DNA from: Sarcocystis neurona
Taxonomy: Eukaryota > Apicomplexa > Conoidasida > Eucoccidiorida > Sarcocystidae
Direction: 5' to 3'
DNA: 64,000 nt
Assembly (NCBI GenBank): GCA_000727475.1
Contig: KL647299.1
Coordinates: 171,501 to 235,500, forward strand
Below the pieces are notes generated by a model. It made no database searches and had not been told where the DNA came from. It saw only the letters and a program-made list of their open reading frames with translations. The position numbers and the translations under genes were made by a program. Shown here in pieces: positions 47,666 through 59,700 of the stretch (positions are counted from its first letter, which is position 1; every line of letters begins with the position of its first letter).

Positions 47666-47697
47666 TCTACTCGTAGTCAAATTTGACTACGAGTAGA
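47666..47697. repeat. Perfect 32-bp palindrome
   Basis: The left arm TCTACTCGTAGTCAAA is followed immediately by its exact reverse complement, with no spacer and no mismatch. The arms are mixed sequence, unlike the TA microsatellites elsewhere. Flanks outside 47666-47697 do not extend the symmetry cleanly. Confidence 0.95.
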
Positions 47698-49599
47698 CGC
47701 GTGTTCCGTTTAAATACGGTGACGAGAAACGCAAGTTGACTTTTACTTTTTGCACACATCCATTTGAGGTGCCTAGATTGCGAAAAATTGCGATGCTGGC
47801 TCTCCTTAAAAATATTTTTACTCAGTGAAATCTCTCGCAGTGACAATGAAGTTGCTCAGTGCGTGCACAAGACAAGTAAAGATCAAAAATGTGGCCGCCT
47901 CCTTGCTCAGAGGCTAGTGTAACCCGAAGGCAAAATGTTGACAGTCCTTTCCCTTGCGAGGTTTCGTAGCGCCGAAGCTTCTTCCTCTATCCTTTCCAGT
48001 CCTCTGCTTACGCATGAAGAGAGAGTATGTAGCATTTCTCTCTAACAGAAGCTTCGCTCACGGTTAGTAAGGTCTGATCGTTGCAGAGATACAAAAATTG
48101 GTTGTTATCTCGGCTGGGACCACAGTGCTACAATTTACTTGCTGCTGTCTCACTACGGGTACACCTGCGGCGGTAAGGATATGTTTGCCTAGACCTACAC
48201 AAAAACAGCTACATTAGAACTTTCCACAGCATTATACACTCATGCTAAATTGACAATATGCAATGATTATAGTAGAAAATATGTGTGCAGAGAGGTTTCA
48301 GATTTTTTGTGTCTACATATACATCGCGTTACCAGAGCTAGGCTAAAGTTACTCCTGCCTTGAAAGGAGAGAATCTGGATTTGTTTATCTTCTTACGAAC
48401 AGGGACAGCCACATGCTTGAATTGTTTTCTACCTGTGTACACGGAGACATAGCTGAATTTTGTATCTCTGTGCAGTGACGTCAACAAATTTCTGTATAGT
48501 AGAGGAGAACGGTAGTGGACCTTTACTGCGCGAAGCATAACGTGTAAATGGGGTGCGTTGTACTTTTCTCGCTCTGTCCCTCTACACGGAAACAGACGTA
48601 CGTGTGCAATATATATATATATATATATATATGCACAAACCATACTTACATGTGTCAACAGGCAGCGTGTAACGTATCTGGATGTTAGGTGAAAGCTTTA
48701 TGGGGGGGGAAAACATCGATATAATGCTAATTCTATCTGTCTGCACGTGGAGGTAGTAAACTTGGGAGGTCGGGTGGAGTTCTGAACTCCGCATCCTGTG
48801 TATATCATTTTCGTGTCAAGTACGGCAATTATTATACATACGTATAAAGAGATACAACAAATGTTTCGTCTGCCTAAGAGATTGCAAGCTGATTGTATAT
48901 CCCGAGCACATGCACCTTTCTCAAAAAGAGATATCTTCGTTGACGCTGTGCCGTATGAGGAGAGAACTACTACTAAAAATGATCTTTCTCGGACTTGTAC
49001 AAGGGTGCTTGACACTCTGGCTGCACTTTTTAAGTGCTTCAGTACACCAAGACCGATGTCATCGTCTTACACCGGGAACCGCAAACCAGCTGAAAATTCG
49101 CCGCACGTAGGAAGGTGGCAGATCGCTTGCGTTCCTCTTTGTTCCCAAGAACGATGCACTTAAGGCAAGTGCGAGAGAAGGCGTACATATTCACAAACAC
49201 GTATGTACACATCTGTTTGTGTACGTACACATGTAGGAGAAATCCAGTATGATGTTTCAGGTGTACGGACGCGTGCGTCCTATGGGATTGGCGTACCTCC
49301 CTTGTTGGGCCCGATAGAGATATTGCACGTCACGTGTGAAAAGTCGGTGCTTTGAGCGACCCCACTTGGCACCCGCTAAATAGGTAAATTAAGTTTTTCT
49401 TGTGCTCTACCGCATGTCTCTTGCTGTAGGTGGTCTGTTTTGCGCCGTCTAAGTATACTGTAAATACATGAATGCCTCCGTGGCCAGTCAGCAGCTGTTT
49501 TACTTTCTCGACACTCTATTGGGCTCTCTGCGGAGAAAACTTATTGCTTCCCGGTTGATTCATCCTGGTTGACAGTTGGCCAGTTGATCGAAAGTTATG

Positions 49600-52500
49600 A
49601 ATGTAGAGGGTAAGGCAGAAAACAGAGACGCTTCTGTCTCGGTACAAACGTAGCGCGTGTATTCACCATACCTTTTTTTACATGCAGAGCCCAGAGAATT
49701 GCTTGTCAGTTCTACCCTCCTCTATGGAAAGGAGAGCAAGTCGCTGTTTCGGTCCTCCTCCACGTGTATTCGAAATTTGACCGCGTGCCTCGTTGCCGCC
49801 TCGTTGATCTACTCTAAAGTGTACTATGGTGTCAGCTGCTGCTGCAGCTCGACCGACTGTAAATTACCATTTGTTGTTCTACCGAATTGAGAGTACCTGA
49901 GGGGATTACGAAATGACGAAGAAATATTATTGTTGGCATCAGTGATAGAGTCGTGCGACGAAATAAGAAAATGCATTTTTCTCGTATTTCCCTGATATTC
50001 GTCCAGTAATATCTGGAAGATCACGGAAAATATCAAGTGGCTGCATTTGTTGCAATGCTGCATAAACTCAGCACTTTATTTCAGAGAACGTGAGCTATAA
50101 TGCACCTTCTGCAACAATCGATCCGTACTGACGAAAACCGTACAGAGCTTCACTTTTAACATTACTAAGTGTCTTCTGAGCCACCTCCTAATGCTTATAC
50201 TGACTAGTTTTGGGCGAGCTGTGAGTGGAGTGGTGCAATTTTTCTTCACGTTTTGACGTAATAGTTGGTCCAGTACCCCAGGAGAGCCAACGTCGTCTAC
50301 CACAATATACGTACCGCTAACACTCTCAGTAGCCGACTATTCCTGCTATATTACGTACGCAGTGAATCGACTCGTGAAACAGCACATCCGTATCATGAAC
50401 CTACCATATTCAAAAAGTGGATGTATGCCTTATCATCGAATCCTAACGGCATTCTTCTCCTTCAAGTACTATAATAGTTCCGACGGAGTGGAAGCTCCGC
50501 TGCGACAACATGCTCAGTCCAACTGGTCCCCGTACGGTTTAAGGTGGTAGTCGGTGTATCTTCGTATTTTCAACAGACACCCTTTTTGTGTGGACAGGTC
50601 GTAGTACTGTCTTACACTGAGAAGTTTACTAAGAATTACATCGTGCAGCCTCATTCTGTGGGTCGTGGCATGGTATTAATTGTAATATCCTCGGAGTCAA
50701 ACGACTACATTCGACCCCTCGTAGACGGACACGTGTGTTCTATGGAACTCCAACTAATATAAGAAAATAGTGCGGCGACTGTAGTTTCTCTCGTACTTTG
50801 CTCTTTCCCTGGCCAGAATCCACCAGTTTGCGTGGCCTTTTAATCTTGCGATGGTCTTGATACGGTTCTTCGACTAGACTTAACCAAAGAGTCTCCACTT
50901 GCTTGATGCGCATCCACCTACTTGTTGTTGCGCGTGCCGTTCGCGTCATCAGTAGTGTTCTACTCGCCTGCCGAATGATCTTAGTGTTTGAATGCCGTTG
51001 GCTTCAGAGATGGCCACACTTAACGGCAGTTTTTTAATGTACACACAGATCAGGTCACACGTACAACTACCCGTGTGCTTCAAGGTACTACCGCAGAGCT
51101 CGCTCGTATTCACATACAAATATTTCTGTGTACGTAAGACACTGGCTTTGTTATGATTGTCGCAGTAACTTCTGGATCGTTGGAGAACTACAGCTGTTAG
51201 CAAGTTTTTCCTTGTCGGAGACGTATCTGAAAAAAGACGGTAAGGCCCCCAAGAGCTGCACCTTCTCCCCTTTGCTCATTGAAGTGCCAGAAATTTTGCC
51301 TACTCTCTAAGAATGATGTCAGGGTAAACAGCTATGTACGGATGCTTCTGCCGAGGCCACCTGCCTACAAATAACCTATGACGTGAGGAAGCTTCGTGTC
51401 GTGTGTGCGCATCTAGATGCTTGTGTCCCTCTATGTTGATGTGTGGTGGAATTATTGCTTACCGACAACGCAAGCCTCAGGAAAAGGGATTCGTACAATG
51501 TAATGCACGCATTGAAACATCCTTTCAAAGGATCAAACGATTAATTAGGTACTTCACTTTTGTCAGAGAGGAAAACGCTCTTTAGTGTGCGTGTACGCAC
51601 TGTAGCGGTGTTCTTACGTGAAGCGTTTGTTATATGTTTGCGGAGGCACACCTGCCTGCTGGAAAGGCGGTTAGGTGGCCCCTGAGTTTTATAAGTGAAC
51701 TTTTCGATTCTGTGGGCAATGGTTGAAAAAGGAAGTCAATGACTAGAGAAACATGGTAGGCTCAAAGAACTGAGCGTAGTTATTGCGACATCTTGCCGAT
51801 GGGAGTTGTCATCGGAAACCTCGAGTCTACAGCAGAACACTCGTTGTTCCGCGAAAGTGTTCTGTCCCCTGAGGCACAGCACTATTTGAATAAGTTTTAC
51901 CAAGATTCCAGTTGGAGGCCGTTCTGCCGCGTGCACCGTCCTCGAGGATTCCAGCTGGATTCCCTTCTGCTGAGCACCCCCGCTAGATACGTACGATAAA
52001 GAGCTATAAATTTTGCTTGTTTAACCCCCCACGACAACACAGGTGCGCGCGGTATTCTGTTCCTTGTACACGCTGAGGGTTGACGTTCTTCTTTTCACTT
52101 GAGGCCTTCACTTTGCGAGTGTCATCGCCATTCGCTTGAGTGTGTACGTCGGTTGTTCCTTCACAGGGTACGGCAACTTCCTGAGCATCGGCTTCCTCCC
52201 CTTGATACCCAAACAGGTACACACGTGTGTGTTCCTATACATATATACCAATACAACAGGCATATATATGCGTAGGAAGTTAAACATCGTCGCAGTATGT
52301 GTATATATACACACTACTACATACACGCAGTGGCAGTACTTCCTACGACTGCATGTGCGCCGTTTATACATGTATTGTACGCATTTATCTTTGAAAATTC
52401 ATGCTTTAGCACGTGTACCTGACTCTTTCTGCGTGAGTGCACAGTCTGCGGCCCCGAGTGGGAAGACGGCTGAATGATCCGCCCCCTGCTGTAACACACT

Positions 52501-53167
52501 TATTTCCTGGTTGTCTTCAGGACGACTTCGCTTGTCGATGATCCTGAAACATCAGGCAGTGTGGTCGTGTCTGTTTTCCACTGCACTGCATGCCGTCCGC
52601 GGGTCGGTGTCTCCTAGCTATCACCCTCCTTCGGGCGTCGGCGGCGCTTGCTGGCGAAGGAAAAGCGAAGGCGAAAATTGTTTCTGTAGATTTGCTGTTC
52701 AAGAATCGGAAATGTTTGAAAGCCAAGTGCGTGTCAAGTGTTTTTGTAAATTTCACAATATCTTCTGCCGGAAAAGTCCTCCTACCAGTCGTACGCTGTC
52801 ATACGTAGGCATTGCCTCAGAAAATCGACATGCGCAAACCCGTTTTTCTTCGTGAACATTATTCGGAAACTCCGAAACAGAGGCAGTCCTGTAGGCTATT
52901 GAGGTGCGTGTAGTGCGCTGCTCTTCTTTTCGCCTGCTTCGTGTTCTGTCCCGCCTCTTCTGCCGTGCAGGAGCTAGAGATCACTCCTTTTCACCGTTCG
53001 TACGCGGACAGTAGAGCCGTCACCAAACAACGTGTTTTTCGTGGTTCTGTATTCCATCCGCGGTGTTTTCTGAAAGTTCTATGTGATGGTAATTCTGCGT
53101 GCAGGATCTGTTCCCGAGTAGGCTGTGCGGACTCTCGCACAAGAAAAGCATGTTCACCGCGGGTTTT
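49600..53167. other. Repeat-poor stretch with unassigned exon-like open frames
   Basis: Microsatellites nearly stop here and several short frames look protein-like. The best is a plus-strand piece 51760-51990 flanked by TAG and GTACGA, phase 0 at both ends, containing NLESTAEHSLFRESVLSPEA. Next is 51166-51239, with a CGCAG acceptor and GTAAGG donor (NFWIVGELQLLASFSLSE). Frames at 50265-50474, 50575-50762 and 51403-51585 (plus) and 50740-50949 (minus) are also protein-like, but the strands conflict. Short frames with signal-peptide-like starts occur at 52590 (plus) and 53219 (plus). No family is recognised and no consistent gene model could be built. Confidence 0.35.
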
Positions 53168-53876
53168 TCAGAAGGACGATCCTTCCACTTTCTTTTGGCT
53201 GTGTGGGCTCACTAGAGGATGACAGCTTTTCCGTTTCTTCTCGTTGCAGTTTCGCTTCTCATTCACACGTGCATCTTTTCCACCGCATCTCTCACCGCTT
53301 CGACGGAGAAAAGTGGGCTTTTTACGATCGATACAAACCCTCCACGGCCGTCACGCACACTTGTGTCGGTCCCAACAGTCTTGCAGTTTGCGTCATCTGT
53401 CGAATACAACGACAGCATTCTCGCGAGGTCGTCTTAGCTCGTTTCGCCTGTACTGATACATTTTCGTTGCTCTTCTGGCGGGCATCTGTTGTTATCATCA
53501 TCTGTGCTTCCACAAAGCTCTCGTCTTTGTCCTCACTGAGGTTCTCTTTTTAGTACCTTTCGAAGCTTTGGACAGCGCCGTCGACTGTCACCCGCTTTTC
53601 GCCATATGCTACCACTTGTCCACTCTCGGAGTTCTGAATTTCTCTTGCTTCGCTTTGAGCATCCCGTCCTCCTTCGCTGCACTTTTGACCTCACGTTCCT
53701 TGGCGATTTGCAGAAACTGGCTCTACGTGGATTCGTGTGAGACTGTCCGTTTCCTTTGCCACTTGCCCCTTCGAGTGTCCTTTCTCGTTGACGTCATTAG
53801 GCGACGGACAACGGAGTTTGTGAAACATCGTGCTCACTGCCTGCTTTCGGGTGGACGCTGAAAACGTTCGAAACAT
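53168..53876 (-). CDS. Unrecognised Lys/Arg-rich gene, partial model
   Basis: Product not recognised. The ATG at 53876 sits in a GAAAATG context and opens MFRTFSASTRKQAVSTMFHK. Pieces: 53876-53727 (phase 0 donor GTAGAG); 53698-53613, rich in Lys/Glu (EREVKSAAKEDGMLKAKQEK); about 53545-53322 with a CCRC cluster (RAKTTSRECCRCIRQM); and about 53325-53168 (TFLRRSGERCGGKDARVNEK) ending at TGA. The first junction is an in-phase 28-nt GT-AG gap; the later junctions do not resolve cleanly. The composition suggests a basic nuclear or nucleolar protein, which is only a guess. The gene diverges from the PheRS alpha gene, whose ATG is 420 bp away. Frameshift errors or a decaying gene are alternatives. 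A further minus-strand frame at 52517-52756 could be a later exon. Confidence 0.4.
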
Positions 53877-54296
53877 TTTCTCCACGCTCAGGTGGGAAAC
53901 TTTAAGTGTTTGCGCGACATTTCTCCTTCGATGACTTTTTCTATTTCCGTCGCAGCTTTGTGGCGTGCACTCTCGGTAAAGGGGCAGTTTCTCTCTTGCT
54001 CTCTCCGGCTGTGTAGCAAAAAGTATGTATTTTTCTTCTTGCCACCTGCATTGCGTCTTGCACTTGCTCGCGCATTATCCTACGCGGACTTTCCCTTTCT
54101 CGTGTAGTCTTTCCGCCGTTCTATTCCCTTGGCCACGTGTCGCTCCAGTCTTTGTTGAGCGGTCGTTTGTGCTACTTACTTTGCCCGCGACCTCGTCCTC
54201 TTCCCCCGTTTGGTCGGCGACCTGCGCGGTGTCCGTGTTCCTTATTCTTCAATTCTCTCCGGCGGAATTTTTTTCCCTCGACTCTGCGCCGTCACG
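53877..54296. promoter_or_regulatory. Intergenic region upstream of PheRS alpha
   Basis: About 420 bp, pyrimidine-rich on the plus strand, between two divergent start codons. No specific element is identified. Several short plus-strand frames are compositional. Confidence 0.35.
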
Positions 54297-56065
54297 ATGT
54301 CTCATCCGGAACAGTTAACTCGGCCCTCTTCTGGCAAAAACACTTGGGCAGGCGCTGCACCTGCAGAGACTACCTGTATGGAGAAAAGCGCAGGTATACA
54401 TACACCTGATGTTGAGCAACCTCATGCAGCTTTAAACAAAAAAACTGCGGACGGTGGAAACAAATCTGCTGCGGTTGATTCCGTGAGGCCTCGGGCTGCT
54501 GTTACGAATGCTTCTCTGACTCCTTCCGCTGCTCCTGCTTCGTCTGCATCTTCTTCTGTTTTAGCGCCTTCAACACAAGCAGCATCGCCTGCCACTTCAG
54601 GTTCTCGTGAGAACTGGGCTGCGCACGGCGATGGCTCTGCGGCTCCCGATGAGGAAGAGCAGATGCACCAATTTCTGTCGCTGCTGCAGGAGGAATTTCA
54701 GCACTCGCGCAGTTTGAGCACTTTGTCCCTCGCTGCTTCGCCTTGCGTTTCTTCTGTCTTCGGGAATCACGACAAGATCGTCGGACTTGTCAAGTCTCTG
54801 CAGGCAAACGAATATCTCGTAGGAGAACAGGCAGAGCAGCTCGTCTGGACCCTAACCCCCGAAGGAGAGAAATACGCCGTCGAAGGAACTCCGGAATTTC
54901 ACCTAATGCAGAGCCTCGCGCAGCCAGCTGCTGATGACGTAAGCTGACAAGGATCGAAGCTGTCTACGTGTCTATATCTATATCTGTATATATGTACATG
55001 TAAACATATATAAATCTGTGTGCCTAAATATTTATGTAAAGTCCTATGCTCACGGGTGGGTGTGTAACGTGTGCACGGAAGAGCGCAGTATACGCCTGCG
55101 GGTGGTGGTGGGAAACGCTGATATATATATATATATATACGACGGTGTATGTATGTGCGCACTGGCGGCGGTGCACACACACTTGTGGGGCAGTCCAAAG
55201 AGATGTGCATACATTTCGGTGTAACGACCTGCTGGCAAATAGAGGAAAATCCACGTTGGGATAAATAATAGAAGAAGAACGAGAGAACTGGGCCTCGCAG
55301 AGGAAACGGCAGCGTTGGCCTGTCTAACGCGAAAACTTTTGCAACGCGGTTGTGTACGTGTGGCCCCGGGGGAACGTGGAAACAACCCGTATATACGGGC
55401 TGCTGCGTATATGGTCGCCGCTAAAGTGACCTTTTCCTGTTTTTATTTCTAGATCGCGCTCTCTGCGTCTATTGATTCCAACATCTTTGTGCGCGCATAA
55501 ACATTTTCAGGCATGTGTTTAGTAATTTGAGAAGCGACAGAAATCTAGTTCTTCTACTCTTGTTCGAACTCAGTTACGCAAGGGGTACGTCAAGTACAAC
55601 TTAAAAGTTGTGTCCCAGTATATGCGAGTGAGGCTGTTCCGTGTGTCGAATACGAACGTATATCTATAGAGACCGCTGCTTATCTGCGCCAACGGCATAC
55701 GACATAAGAATTTATCTGTCTGTGTGTGTACAGGAATAAATACGTACTCATCTAGGCTAACAAGGTTCACTTGTTAGACATACCTATCTGTGGAATGCTC
55801 ACAGCTGTAGATTTATATCTGTATCTGTGTCTGTATCTCTCTTCCTATCTATCTATGTATATATATGTATATATGTATGTATGCGCGTAGCCTTTTTTAT
55901 ACGAGGGTCGGTGTTTGATAACCATGCGGCACTTAGCAGTACAGAAGTTTCCCTGTGTAGCGACAGTGTGCATGCATGGGTATTGCAAAGTCAATTTCTC
56001 AGTTTGCTTCCCCCTACCGTGGATTTGTGGGTATGTCAATAATGTACGTACCTTCTCATCTATTC

Positions 56066-56103
<38 letters not shown>

Positions 56104-56681
56104 TCACATATGCACGCATTTGTCTAGATGAGTCCTCACGTGTAGGTTGTCGTGGGAGGGTTGTCTTTGGTGTACACGTGGTAGAGGCAGGATCCTCGCG
56201 ACGGAGTGTATGTACACCTGGCGGCAGTAGAGATATTGTTGAAGCCGGAGATTTTTGACTTTCGTCACCGTCTTCCGGCACAAGTCAGCGCCTGTATTTG
56301 TCTACCTCTGTGTATAAATATATCTATCACTTCCTCATGCCTGCGAGCAAAATATGGGCCTTCCAGTGTACACGTGTGGTATATAGAGATATATATGCGT
56401 AAAGTGAAGACAAGAATACGTAGTTGTATATATACATATATACACTTAGAGATTTTCCCTTTGTATGTTGAAACCTACCTACCGCTCTACTTACCACTGT
56501 ACATATGCGGTATATATATATATATATGCGTGAATGGAACACAGAAGTATGCACATATGTATCTATTTAGAGGGAGAGCTTGATGTGTGTCAATTTCTAC
56601 CTACCTGTCCACCTACCAATGCACATATGTAGTGTACTTATATATATATATGTATGTATGCGTGAATTGAAGCTGAGAGTG

Positions 56682-56713
<32 letters not shown>

Positions 56714-59700
56714 AGGACAGCGTCCCGCGTTTGTCGAAATCTACCCATGCGTGTCGACTCTTGTAGCATTTCTGCACGACACTATTTGTATACAAGGTGA
56801 AATCAGGCAACTTTTTCCCCGCACGGTAGTTTTGTTTTCCGGGATAGCAGTGCGCGTGCGACTGCGTGTGGGTCCACGAACGGAACGGCAGTGGAAGCTG
56901 AAAACGGGTTATGGGCGGCGTACGTGCATCGCAGAAGAGCGGTGCATCACACATGTACACTGGAAGGCCATATTTTGCTTGCCCCACGCCGTTCACCTGT
57001 CACGGCTGTTTCGAGACCTCCGTAGGGCGTCGGCGATTTTTTCCCGCGGAGTGTAGATACACGCCAGAACGCACTCTCAGTCTGCGTGTAGATTGGGGTG
57101 TACGTACACCGTGCAGCTCTGTGATTTGTGCGCGTGCGGGGCGGGCGCTTGCTGCAGGAGGAGATCTCAGACGCGAGCAAGCTGAGGGAGCGATTTCCTG
57201 CTGGCGATGTCGCCCTGAGCAACGCAGTGAAGAACGGCTGGATTGAAGTGGAGAAAACCAGCAGAAAAATAAAAGTCAAACAAATTCCCTCTACGGATAT
57301 CGTGCGCGACCTCCTGAAGACCTTGCAGCAGCACAACCGCCGACGCTCTTCCACTTTCACAGCGCCAGCAGGCGGAGGAGGACGGGAAGAAGCAGCGAAC
57401 CGAGAGGACGCGCTGGCAGACACAGCAGCAGCACCCCCACCACCTCGACAAAGGGAACGAGAAGACGGAGGAGGAGAAAGAGCAGAAATGGCACTGACGG
57501 AAGTGGAAGGGCTGAACGGCATGTCGCAGGAAGATGAACTCGAATCTCTGTACAAACGTGTGAAGCAGCTCGCACCGGCCTCCTCTCCTGAGAAAACGCT
57601 GCAGGTTAGCCCGTGCGTCTAACTTAAAATTCATGTAGCGGTTAAGTCGTCGCATCCCCAGCTACCTGTGTATACGTGTATACATATATATATATATATA
57701 TGTATATATGTGTACATAAATGCAGTCGTGTAGTCGTCAGTGTACGAGTGTATGTGTGTGTGTATCTGGCACGTACGTATACATGTGCTTGTTTCTGTGT
57801 GTATGTACACATTTAGGGGTACTGGTATAAGTGCGAGGGCGGGGGAAAGCAGCTGCATGTTTCCCGGCGGGGACGTACGTTCCGTACGCATATGTGTATT
57901 TGTGGAGTGAAATGTTCAAAGACATGTATAAGTGCATACACGTATAACTGTATCCATAAATACATATATATATATATAACTATATGTACACGCCTATGTG
58001 TATATATATATTTATATATATATATATGTGTGTAATTCTATGTGTGAGTATGTCACTACATATGTATATATATATATATATATATATGTACACGCGTATG
58101 TGTATAAACATATATGTATATATATATATATAATTCTATGTGTAAATATACGTGTATATAACAATACGTACAAATTTCTGTATACATCAGTCTGCAACTA
58201 TATGTACAAATGTATGTATATACATATGTGCGCGTACAGATCTACGTACAAATGTGTGTGTAGATATGTACGTCACGGTGTGTACAAATCTACACGTATA
58301 TATGGATGTCTGTACAAACATATGTATAAGTGTGCGCGTAGATGCATGTACGCACGAAGATGTGTATAAGTACATGTATGTACATGCTTATATATATCTA
58401 CATATATGTATATGTACGTGTATGACCGTGTGCACAAAAAATGTGTGAAACGTATACGTAAGTATAGGCGTAAAGGGACGTACGTGTTTGTATAAATGAA
58501 TCCTAGAGGTAAAGGGTAGTAGATACGTGTCTGTGCATAGAAGTGAGGGCACAAACGCCTACGTGTCTATACACACATATTTACGTATGTACATTTATAT
58601 ATATTCATACGTTTGTAAAAATATCCTGTTCTGCATGTATGTGTCTCCGCAACTGCTTGGAGGTATGCAGTTCACTTCACAGTCGGCCCCCCCCCTGCAG
58701 TTCCCGTTTATTTTAACCTCTGCCTGCGCGCCATAGTCTCCGCCTTTGACTTTTTTTCCGCGTATCTCCGTCGACAGTGCAAACGGATACGCGGGGGGTC
58801 ACGGCTATCACGTAGCTAACAGGACTGGGAGCCTGGTGGCTTGTCAATCAATCTTCGTGTAGATCTAAAAGTCTCTTCTCCTGGCTCTCCACGTATACAT
58901 ATGCATATGTATCCCTTGTATACGTGTATGTGCACGTAGTCAGACGCACTTCACCAAGACGCGTGTGCGTCCGTGTATGTATATATACACGCATATGTGT
59001 ATATGTATATTGCGTGCATATCTATGTACTCACCTTCTCACATGATCTACAAAGACGCATGCATATGTTTATACATATGTGTACTTCTAGTATGCGTGTA
59101 TGGACACATATTTACACACTTTCTCAAAACGCGCGCGTCCATACATGTATATATATATGTGTATGTACGTATATGCATATGTTTATTGCATGCATGTCTA
59201 TGTACACATCGTCTTACATACTGTACATAGACGCGAACACTTATAGTATATATATATGAAGGACATTCGTCCCGCGACAGCAGGATAACCACGTGTGTCT
59301 ACGTCTCTTTCTCTTTGTCTGTCTGTCTCACTGTGTCGGGATGTCGTCGTCTGAAACGAGAATTTGAAGCTTTGTGTGTATGTGCGGTCGACGTGGTGAA
59401 CATTTTTGCAGAATTTGAAGAGAAGGAAACTTGTGGACTCGAAGAAGGTGAAATTTCTGGTCTTTCAGAAAGGCAAGAAGTTTTCTCTGCGAACGCGCAA
59501 GCGTCTTACGGATCTTACCGCCGATCTTCTTCAGAGCGGGGCGTGGAGGGACGCAGGTGCGAAAGCAGTTTTTCCACGCAGTTGTCTCGTCTCGTCCTCC
59601 ACACACGCCTTTGTTTCTGTTGATTTGTACATCTTCACACGGATGTATGCACTTCTTTCATCGTCACGCCTGCTAGTCTCACGTCCTCCTATATGTACGT

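Larger units (their letters stand above)
44332..49600. other. No recognised gene; intergenic or poorly resolved
   Basis: About 5.3 kb. A GCA/CAG-rich segment follows the TYW stop. Longer frames (44756-45277, 44997-45410 and 45861-46322 on plus; 44910-45407 and 47265-47636 on minus) carry no motif I know, conflict with one another and lack clear splice partners. Also present are a roughly 50-bp tandem repeat at 45239-45340, TA microsatellites at about 46380-46550 and 48609-48632, a GT run near 47098-47127, and the palindrome at 47666-47697. Confidence 0.4.
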
